DNA from: Actinacidiphila yanglinensis
GTDB taxonomy: Bacteria; Actinomycetota; Actinomycetes; Streptomycetales; Streptomycetaceae
Assembly (NCBI RefSeq): GCF_900107965.1
Contig: NZ_FNVU01000011.1
Span: forward strand, 1-64,000
Length of the DNA stretch: 64,000 nucleotides
Reading direction: 5' to 3'
Numbering within the stretch: position 1 is the first letter of the stretch; each line of letters begins with the position of its first letter. The translations under genes and the position numbers were made by a program. The notes below the pieces were generated by a model, which was not told the origin of the DNA, did no database searches, and saw only the letters and a program-made list of their open reading frames with translations. Positions 57,425 through 64,000 of this stretch are shown here, piece after piece.

Positions 57425-59056
57425 ATGGACCTCATCCCCCTCCCGAGCCACACCACGACGTACGCCGCCGACCACGAAGTCTTCTCGCTGCGGCCGGAGA
57501 CGGTCCTCTCGGCCGGCCCGGGCACCGAGGTGGCCGCGCGCTGGCTGCGGGACACCGTGGGCGCGGCGACGGGGCTGCCGTTCACCGCGGGGGACCACTC
57601 CGCGGGGGGCGGCGTGGTGCGGCTGGCCGTGGACGAGACGGTGCCGGGCGGCCCGGAGGGCTACCGCATCACCGTGGACCCGGTGGGCGGCGTGCGGATC
57701 ACCGGCGCGGGCCCGGCGGGCGTCTTCTGGGGCGCCCAGACGCTCCGCCAGCTGCTCGGGCCCGACGCCTTCCGCCGCGCCCCGCTGGGCGCCCGCGAGT
57801 GGACCCTGCCGGCCTGCCACCTCAGCGACGCCCCCCGCTTCGGCTGGCGCGGCTTCATGCTGGACGTGGCGCGGCACTTCATGCCCAAGGACGGGGTCCT
57901 GCGCTACCTCGACCTGATGGCCGCGCACAAGCTCAACGTGCTGCACCTGCACCTCACCGACGACCAGGGCTGGCGGGTGCAGATCCGCCGCCACCCCCGC
58001 CTCACCGAGGTCGGCGCCTGGCGCGAGCGGACGAAGGTCGGACTGCGCGAGTCCCCGCTGTGGGACGAGCGCCCGCACGGCGGCTACTACACCCAGGACG
58101 ACATCCGCGAGATCGTCGCGTACGCGGCCGCCCGGCACATCACCGTCGTCCCCGAGATCGACATCCCCGGCCACTCGCAGGCCGCCATCGCCGCCTACCC
58201 CGAACTCGGCAACGCCGACGTGATCGACACCGCCGCCCTGGGGGTGCTCACCAGTTGGGGCGTCAACCCCAACGTGCTCGCTCCCACCGAGGACGTCCTG
58301 CGCTTCTACGAGGAGGTGTTCACCGAACTGCTGGAGCTGTTCCCCGGCACCTTCTTCCACATCGGGGGCGACGAGTGCCCCAAGGAGCAGTGGGAGGCAT
58401 CGCCCCTCGCGAAGGACCGGATGGTCGCGCTCGACCTGAAGGACGCGGACGAGCTCCAGAGCCGGCTGATCGGCCACTTCGACCGCTGGCTCGCCGACCG
58501 GGGCCGCCGGCTGATCGGCTGGGACGAGATCCTGCAGGGCGGGATCGCCGAGCACGCCGCGGTCTCCTCCTGGCGCGGGTACCAGGGCGGGATCACCGCC
58601 GCGCGGGCCGGGCACGACGTCGTGATGTGCCCGGAGAGCCATGTCTACCTCGACTGGCGGCAGTCCGACTCGCCCGACGAGCCGGTGCCCATCTCCTACG
58701 TCCGCACCCTGGAGGACGTCTACCGGTTCGAGCCGGTGCCCGCGGAGTTGACGCCGGAGGAGGCCGCGCACGTCATCGGCACCCAGGCCAACGTCTGGAC
58801 CGAGGTGCTCGACTCGGTCCGTGCGGTCGACTACATGGTCTTCCCGCGGCTGGCCGCCTTCGCCGAGGTCGCCTGGTCCGCGCTGGGTGCCCCGGAGGAA
58901 CGCGACTGGCCCGGCTTCGAGGCCCGGATGCGCAGCCACTACGCCCGCCTGGACGCCCTCGGCGTGGAGTACCGGCCGCCCGGCGGCCCGCTGCCCTGGC
59001 AGCGCCGCCCCGGCGTCCTCGGCCGCCCGAGGCCCGGTTCACCCCCGATCAGGTGA
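57425..59056 (+). CDS. Beta-N-acetylhexosaminidase, glycoside hydrolase family 20
   Basis: A 543-residue enzyme that removes terminal GlcNAc from chitin oligomers. Residues 1-140 form the GH20b domain (ITVDPVGGVRITGAGPAGVFWGAQT). The catalytic barrel starts at FGWRGFMLDVARHFMPKDGV and has the Asp316-Glu317 pair in HIGGDECPKEQW. Residues for substrate-assisted catalysis and the Trp-lined pocket (SSWRGY, GTQANVWTE) follow. No signal peptide is visible, so it is probably cytoplasmic and acts on imported chitobiose; streptomycetes also have secreted enzymes. A dre site lies 27 bases upstream, so DasR control by N-acetylglucosamine is likely. Confidence 0.93.
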   Translation: MDLIPLPSHTTTYAADHEVFSLRPETVLSAGPGTEVAARWLRDTVGAATGLPFTAGDHSAGGGVVRLAVDETVPGGPEGYRITVDPVGGVRITGAGPAGVFWGAQTLRQLLGPDAFRRAPLGAREWTLPACHLSDAPRFGWRGFMLDVARHFMPKDGVLRYLDLMAAHKLNVLHLHLTDDQGWRVQIRRHPRLTEVGAWRERTKVGLRESPLWDERPHGGYYTQDDIREIVAYAAARHITVVPEIDIPGHSQAAIAAYPELGNADVIDTAALGVLTSWGVNPNVLAPTEDVLRFYEEVFTELLELFPGTFFHIGGDECPKEQWEASPLAKDRMVALDLKDADELQSRLIGHFDRWLADRGRRLIGWDEILQGGIAEHAAVSSWRGYQGGITAARAGHDVVMCPESHVYLDWRQSDSPDEPVPISYVRTLEDVYRFEPVPAELTPEEAAHVIGTQANVWTEVLDSVRAVDYMVFPRLAAFAEVAWSALGAPEERDWPGFEARMRSHYARLDALGVEYRPPGGPLPWQRRPGVLGRPRPGSPPIR

Positions 59057-59336
59057 CCGGCGGCCGGCGCCGCGGGTACGACCCGCGGCGCGACGGCGCC
59101 CTGACGGCCAGAAACCCGCCGCCCGTATCGCCCCAACTCCCGTGAAAGGCGGCAATTCCGGCACATGGCCCGATCGGCGCCGAGTCGTACGATCGACCCC
59201 GTGAGGGGCGGATCGGTACTTCGTGGACCCTCGCGTCAGGCGCCCCGGAACATGTGCCAGAGTTGCCACGTCCGGGCTGTCAGCACGTACGGTACGGCTA
59301 CCGCGTGACGGAGGTAGGCCGGGAAGGGGCAGCGGC

Positions 59337-60209
59337 GTGAGCACGTATGCACGGCAGGAGGCGGCGAACGTCACGCTGCCGTCCTCGCTCGACGAGGCGG
59401 TGGCCGCGCTGGCCGACATGCCCAGTGCCGTGCCCGTCGCCGGGGGCACCGACCTCATGGCGTCGGTCAACTCCGGGCTGCTGCGCCCGGCCGCGCTCGT
59501 CGGCCTCGGCCGGATCAGCGAGATCCGCGGCTGGCAGTACGCCGACGGGGCCGCCCTGCTCGGCGCGGGCCTGACCCACGCCCGCATGGGACGCCCCGAC
59601 TTCGCCGCCCTGATCCCCGCCCTGGCCGCCGCCGCCCGCTCCGCCGGACCCCCGCAGATCCGCAACGCGGGCACCCTCGGCGGCAACATCGCCAGCGCCG
59701 CGCCGACCGGCGACGCGCTGCCGGTGCTGGCCGCGCTGGAGGCGAGCGTGATCCTCGCCGGGCCGGACGGCGACCGCGAACTCCCGGTCAGCCACCTGCT
59801 CACCGGCATGGACCCGCTGCGCCCGGGCGAGCTGCTCGCCTTCGTGCGCATCCCGCTGCTGCACGCCCCGCAGACCTTCCTCAAGGCCACCGGCCGCACC
59901 GGCCCCGGCCGGGCCGTCGCGTCCGTCGCCCTCGTCGTCGACCCCGCCCGGCGCCAGGTGCGCTGCTCGGTCGGCGCCGTCGCGCCGGTGCCGCTGCGGC
60001 CGCTGGAGGCCGAGCAGTGGGTGGCCGGCCTGATCGACTGGGACGGCGAGCGCACCCTCGCTCCCGAGGCGTGCACCGCCTTCGGGGAGTATGTCGCCGC
60101 CGCCTGCATCCCCGACCAGCCCGGCGTCGAACTGCCGCCCGCCGCGGTCCAGTTGCGTCGCACCGTGGCCGCACTGTCCCGCCGAGCGCTCGGGAGGGCC
60201 CTGGCATGA
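59337..60209 (+). CDS. Xanthine dehydrogenase-type FAD-binding subunit
   Basis: A 290-residue FAD subunit of a molybdenum hydroxylase. The pyrophosphate loop VPVAGGTDLMASVN and RNAGTLGGNIASAAPTGDALP are the two FAD-binding motifs, and the C-terminal CO dehydrogenase flavoprotein region follows. The GTG at 59337 with GGGAAGGGG upstream gives the usual length. First gene of an operon: its stop overlaps the next start (ATGA). The substrate of the complex is not known; purine hydroxylation is a guess from the family. Confidence 0.88.
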   Translation: MSTYARQEAANVTLPSSLDEAVAALADMPSAVPVAGGTDLMASVNSGLLRPAALVGLGRISEIRGWQYADGAALLGAGLTHARMGRPDFAALIPALAAAARSAGPPQIRNAGTLGGNIASAAPTGDALPVLAALEASVILAGPDGDRELPVSHLLTGMDPLRPGELLAFVRIPLLHAPQTFLKATGRTGPGRAVASVALVVDPARRQVRCSVGAVAPVPLRPLEAEQWVAGLIDWDGERTLAPEACTAFGEYVAAACIPDQPGVELPPAAVQLRRTVAALSRRALGRALA

Positions 60210-61951
60210 CCGACCAGCAGCCGAACGAGCGGGACCCGCAGGACGGGCGCGCCCCCGGCACGGCCGGGGCCTGGCAGCCGGTGCCGGGCGGCGGGGACTA
60301 CGACCCCGACCAGACCATGCACGTCTCCTTCGCCGCGCAGTTGCCGCCCGAGCCGCTCCCGGGTGAGGATCCGCTCGGCGCCCACGGCCCGGCCGGCACC
60401 GGCTGGCCCGGTCGGCCCGGTGAGGAGGGCGGCTACCCGGCCGGCCTGCCGCTGTACGGGCAGGGCCACGGGCAGGACGGCGCCGCGGCCTACGACTACG
60501 GGCAGCACGCTCCGTCCGGCCCGTCCGGCGGCGGCGATGACGGACCCGGGGGCCGTGGCGGGGAGCAGGATCCGGTCACCAGCTGGTCGATTCCCGTCAT
60601 AAGGGAGGAGACCGAGCCCGAGTCCGGCGAGTACTCGCTCGGCGACTTCACCCCCTCCTGGGACCAGGCGCCCTCGCCCGCGCCCACCCAGTCCTTCCCC
60701 GCCGGCATGTTCGGCCAGGGCGCCGCGGCCGCCGCGCAGGCACGGGCCGCGGCCGAAGCGGCGGCCGAGCAGGCCCGCACCGGCGCCGACCCGTCCGCCG
60801 GCCCCGGCACCGGCCAGTGGGAGATGCCGTTCTCCGGCCCCGCGGGCGGCGACGCCGTGCCGTGGCTGCCCGCGCACGCGCCCGCGTCCGACGCGGCCTG
60901 GTCGGGCCTCGTGGACGACCCGGAGGGCCCGCCCCCGGGCCCGGCCGCAGCGGGCCACGACGCCGGCGCGGCCGACGACGGCCCGTACCCCGTGCCGTCC
61001 TTCGACGAGCCCGCCACCGCTGAGGGGTCCGCCGGACCCGCCGGCTTCGACGACGCCGCCGCGCACGCCGGCCCGGGCCGGTCCGCCGAACCCGGCCCGC
61101 CGGACGACCCGCACGCGCAGGACGACACCGCGGACCGGCCGGACGGCGGTTACGACGCGGACGCCGACGGTTATGACGCGGACGCCGACGGCTACGACGC
61201 CTACGAGACCGGCGCCCACGACGACGCGGACCCCGACGCCGGTGGTGAGCCCGAACACGCCCTCGCCGAGGGCGAATCCGGCGAGCGGACCGGCGACGGC
61301 GCCGCGCCGGACGACTCCGGCGGCGACGACCTCGCCGGCCAGGACCCCGACGCGGCCGAGCCGTTGCCGCCCGTCGAGGAGACCCGCAGCGAGCACCCGC
61401 TCGCCTCCTACATGCTCCGCGTCAACGGCACCGACCGGCCCGTCACCGACGCCTGGCTCGGCGAGTCCCTGCTGTACGTGCTGCGCGAGCGGCTCGGCCT
61501 GGCCGGCGCCAAGGACGGCTGCGAGCAAGGGGAGTGCGGCGCCTGCTCCGTCCAGGTCGACGGGCGGCTGGTGGCGTCCTGCCTGGTGCCCGCGGCGACC
61601 GCGGCCGGCAGCGAGGTCCGCACCGTCGAGGGGCTGACCGTCGACGGCCGCCCCTCCGACGTGCAGTGCGCGCTCGCCGAGAGCGGCGCCGTGCAGTGCG
61701 GCTTCTGCATCCCCGGCATGGCGATGACGGTCCACGACCTGCTGGAAGGCAACCACAAGCCGACCGACCTGGACATCCGCCAGGCACTCAGCGGCAACCT
61801 CTGCCGCTGCTCCGGCTACCGCGGCGTCATCGACGCCGTGCGCGCGGTCGTCGCCGGCCGGGACACCGACGACCCACCCGCCGCAGGCCCCGACGACCCC
61901 GCCCGCGTCCCCCACCAGGGCGGCCCCGCCACCTCGGGAGGCGCCCAGTGA
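60206..61951 (+). CDS. Molybdenum hydroxylase [2Fe-2S] subunit with long disordered N-terminal extension
   Basis: A 581-residue protein of which only about the last 180 residues form the expected iron-sulphur subunit. The plant-type ferredoxin cluster is ligated by Cys439, Cys444, Cys447 and Cys459 (CEQGECGACS). The second cluster uses Cys498, Cys501, Cys533 and Cys535 (CGFC, LCRC). The first 395 residues or so are acidic and rich in Ala, Gly, Pro and Asp, with short repeats such as YDADADG. Usual subunits are about 160-200 residues. The start ATG overlaps the FAD-subunit stop, and the stop overlaps the Mo-subunit start. Confidence 0.87.
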   Translation: MTDQQPNERDPQDGRAPGTAGAWQPVPGGGDYDPDQTMHVSFAAQLPPEPLPGEDPLGAHGPAGTGWPGRPGEEGGYPAGLPLYGQGHGQDGAAAYDYGQHAPSGPSGGGDDGPGGRGGEQDPVTSWSIPVIREETEPESGEYSLGDFTPSWDQAPSPAPTQSFPAGMFGQGAAAAAQARAAAEAAAEQARTGADPSAGPGTGQWEMPFSGPAGGDAVPWLPAHAPASDAAWSGLVDDPEGPPPGPAAAGHDAGAADDGPYPVPSFDEPATAEGSAGPAGFDDAAAHAGPGRSAEPGPPDDPHAQDDTADRPDGGYDADADGYDADADGYDAYETGAHDDADPDAGGEPEHALAEGESGERTGDGAAPDDSGGDDLAGQDPDAAEPLPPVEETRSEHPLASYMLRVNGTDRPVTDAWLGESLLYVLRERLGLAGAKDGCEQGECGACSVQVDGRLVASCLVPAATAAGSEVRTVEGLTVDGRPSDVQCALAESGAVQCGFCIPGMAMTVHDLLEGNHKPTDLDIRQALSGNLCRCSGYRGVIDAVRAVVAGRDTDDPPAAGPDDPARVPHQGGPATSGGAQ

Positions 61952-64000
61952 GCAGCATCATCGAGGGCCCCGGACCGGTGGCCGAGACGCTGGCCGGGGA
62001 AGGCGGCGAACCGCACGGCATCGGCGAGCCGGTGCCCTCCACCGACGCGCTGCCCAAGGCCCAGGGCACCTACCCGTACGCGGCCGACCTGTGGGCCGAG
62101 GGCCTGCTGTGGGCGGCGGTGCTGCGCTCGCCGTACCCGCACGCGCGGATCGTCCGGATCGACACCTCCGACGCGGTGGCCATGCCCGGCGTGCGGGCGG
62201 TCGTCACCCACGAGGACGTGCCCGGCGACGCCATGCACGGCCGCAAGGTCGCCGACCGGCCGGTCTTCGCCCACGACGTCGTCCGGCACCACGGCGAGCC
62301 GATCGCCGCGGTCGCCGCCGACCACCCCGACACCGCGCGGCTGGCCGCGGCCGCGATCCTCGTCGAGTACGAGGTGCGGGAACCGGTCACCGACCCGGAG
62401 AAGGCGTTCGCGGCGGAGCCGCTGCATCCCGACGGCAACCTGATCCGGCACATCCCGCTCCAGTTCGGCGACCCGGAGGCGGTCGGCGAGGTCGTGGTCG
62501 AGGGCCTGTACCGGGTCGGCCGCCAGGACCCCGCGCCGATCGGCGCCGAGGCGGGTCTGGCCGTCCCCCGGCCCGACGGCGGCGTGGAACTGTACGTCGC
62601 CTCCACCGACCCGCACGCCGACCGCGACATCGCCGCCGCCTGCTTCGGCCTCGAAGCCGACCGGGTCAAGGTCGTCGTCACCGGCGTGCCCGGCGCGATG
62701 GGCGACCGCGAGGACTCCGGCATCCAGCTCCCGCTGGGCCTGCTCGCGCTGCGCACCGGCTGCCCGGTGAAGTTCGTGGCCACCCGCGAGGAGTCCTTCC
62801 TCGGCCACGCCCACCGCCACCCCACGCTGCTGCGCTACCGCCACCACGCCGACGCCGACGGCCGCCTGGTCAAGGTCGAGGCGCAGGTCCTGCTCGACGC
62901 GGGCGCCTACGCCGACGCGTCCTCGGACGCGCTCGCCGCCGCGGTCGCCTTCGCCGCCGGGCCCTACGTGGTGCCGCACGTCTTCGTCGAGGGCTGGGTG
63001 GTGCGCACCAACAACCCGCCCTCCGGGCACGTCCGCGGCGAGGGCGCGGTGCAGGTCTGCGCGGCCTACGAGGGCCAGATGGACAAGCTGGCCGCGAAAC
63101 TCGGCCTGGACCCGGCCGAGATCCGGATGCGGAACGTCCTGGCCACCGGCGACCTGCTGCCCACCGGCCAGACCGTCACCTGCCCGGCGCCGGTCGGCGA
63201 GCTCCTCAAGGCCGTGCGCGACGCGGACCTGCCGCCGCTGCCCGACGGCGACGACGAGTCCCAGTGGCTGCTGCCCGGCGGCGTCTCCGGCGCGGGCGAG
63301 CCCGGCGCGGTGCGCCGCGGGGTGGGCTACGCGCTCGGCATGGTGCACCTGCTCGGTGCCGAGGGCGCCGACGAGGTGTCCACCGCGACCGTGCGCATCC
63401 ACGACGGGCGGGCCACCGTGATCTGCGCGGCCGTCGAGACCGGCCAGGGCTTCACCACGCTCGCCCGGCAGATCGTGCAGGAGGTGCTGGGGGTCGACGA
63501 CGTGCGGGTGCTGCCGTCCGACACCGACCAGCCGCCGGCCGGGCCCGCCGCGCGCGGGCGGCACACCTGGGTGTCGGGCGGGGCGGTGGAGCGCGCCGCG
63601 AAGATGGTCCGCACCCAGCTCCTCCAGCCGCTGGCCGCGAAGTTCGGCATGTCCGTGGAACTGCTGACCATCGCCGACGGCAAGATCACCTCCTACGACG
63701 GGGTGCTGTCCACGACCGTCGCGGAGACCCTCGACGGGAAGGAGCTGTGGGCCACCGCGCAGTGCCGCCCGCACCCCACCGACCGGCTCGACGACACCGG
63801 TCAGGGCGACGCGTTCGTCGGTCTCACCTTCTGCGCGGTGCGGGCGGTGGTCGACGTCGACATCGAGCTCGGCGCGGTCCGCGTGGTCGAGCTGGCCGTC
63901 GCGCAGGACGTGGGGCGGGTGCTGAATCCGCGGCAGCTCGCCGCACGGATCGAGGCCGGCGTCACCCAGGGGCTCGGGCTCGCCCTCATGGAGGATCTGC
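61948..64000 (+). CDS. Xanthine dehydrogenase-type molybdopterin-binding subunit (partial)
   Basis: The large subunit begins with GTG at 61948, overlapping the previous stop (GTGA), and runs past the window end; 684 residues are visible. The N-terminal domain (PKAQGTYPYAADLWAEGLLWAAVLRSPYPHARI) and the molybdopterin-binding region are clear. The usual GGGFGGK-type Mo-site motif is replaced by GVPGAMGDRED (246-256), and the usual RGFG by RGEG (363-366). The segments ETGQGFTTLARQ and DVGRVLNPRQ are kept. This pattern suggests a divergent branch of the family with an unknown substrate. Confidence 0.88.
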   Translation, partial: MSSIIEGPGPVAETLAGEGGEPHGIGEPVPSTDALPKAQGTYPYAADLWAEGLLWAAVLRSPYPHARIVRIDTSDAVAMPGVRAVVTHEDVPGDAMHGRKVADRPVFAHDVVRHHGEPIAAVAADHPDTARLAAAAILVEYEVREPVTDPEKAFAAEPLHPDGNLIRHIPLQFGDPEAVGEVVVEGLYRVGRQDPAPIGAEAGLAVPRPDGGVELYVASTDPHADRDIAAACFGLEADRVKVVVTGVPGAMGDREDSGIQLPLGLLALRTGCPVKFVATREESFLGHAHRHPTLLRYRHHADADGRLVKVEAQVLLDAGAYADASSDALAAAVAFAAGPYVVPHVFVEGWVVRTNNPPSGHVRGEGAVQVCAAYEGQMDKLAAKLGLDPAEIRMRNVLATGDLLPTGQTVTCPAPVGELLKAVRDADLPPLPDGDDESQWLLPGGVSGAGEPGAVRRGVGYALGMVHLLGAEGADEVSTATVRIHDGRATVICAAVETGQGFTTLARQIVQEVLGVDDVRVLPSDTDQPPAGPAARGRHTWVSGGAVERAAKMVRTQLLQPLAAKFGMSVELLTIADGKITSYDGVLSTTVAETLDGKELWATAQCRPHPTDRLDDTGQGDAFVGLTFCAVRAVVDVDIELGAVRVVELAVAQDVGRVLNPRQLAARIEAGVTQGLGLALMEDL

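Noticed and set aside
59039..63774. Two long minus-strand frames over the xanthine dehydrogenase operon
   Set aside because: Both lack motifs and mirror the overlapping plus-strand genes, which are translationally coupled and have clear cofactor motifs.

Overview
The window is a GC-rich (about 70% or more) chromosomal core segment of an actinomycete, almost certainly a member of the Streptomycetaceae. The signs are third-position GC bias, frequent GTG starts, the mtrAB-lpqB cluster, HPF next to an orphan response regulator, pkaA/pkaB-like kinases, ftsEX-S41 peptidase-smpB-ssrA, narK-nnaR, and an intact DasR-type operator before a GH20 gene. From memory, the gene order matches the Streptomyces coelicolor SCO3014 to about SCO2943 region read backwards (mtrA SCO3013, secA SCO3005, pkaA SCO2974, nnaR SCO2958). 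I could not run a search to confirm this or to name a species.

Layout: 0-0.3 kb holds the end of an rRNA operon (23S 3' end, 5S, terminator). 0.4-9.4 kb holds a membrane protein, mtnA, mtrA-mtrB-lpqB (envelope and development signalling), comF and hpf. 9.5-15.3 kb holds an orphan NarL-type regulator, a YcaQ-like protein, a GNAT enzyme and secA. 15.3-22.6 kb holds an Rv3235-like protein, a DUF6912 protein, a HAD hydrolase behind two DnaA boxes, and the 180-kDa class NAD-glutamate dehydrogenase. 22.6-28.6 kb holds a receptor-type Ser/Thr kinase and a three-gene sugar ABC importer without an ATPase. 28.9-37 kb holds an EccC-like FHA/FtsK ATPase divergent from two Ser/Thr kinases. 37-44.2 kb holds prfB, a sortase-substrate surface protein, a tiny zinc-ribbon membrane protein, ftsE-ftsX, an S41 protease, smpB and tmRNA. 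44.3-47.8 kb holds nitrate transport and regulation (narK, nnaR, with a GlnR box). 48-51.2 kb holds a CGNR regulator and a HelD/HelR-like RNA polymerase-associated ATPase. 51.6-57.3 kb holds an ACT-domain malic enzyme, HU, murA, YqgE, a DUF3039 protein and a TPR membrane protein. 57.4-64 kb holds a GH20 hexosaminidase under a dre site and a three-subunit xanthine dehydrogenase-type operon running off the end.

Most of this is conserved housekeeping DNA with no sign of recent transfer; I saw no IS element, prophage, CRISPR array or toxin-antitoxin pair. The less explained parts are these: the orphan FHA/EccC-like ATPase beside the kinases; the kinases with large extracytoplasmic modules, one of them a predicted beta-propeller; the sugar permease with a Cna-B-like domain inserted in an outside loop; the iron-sulphur subunit with a roughly 400-residue acidic tail; the LAETG surface protein with a repeat stalk; and a set of small palindromes and leaderless-type promoters. 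No clear candidate for a wholly new defence or biosynthetic system was found.
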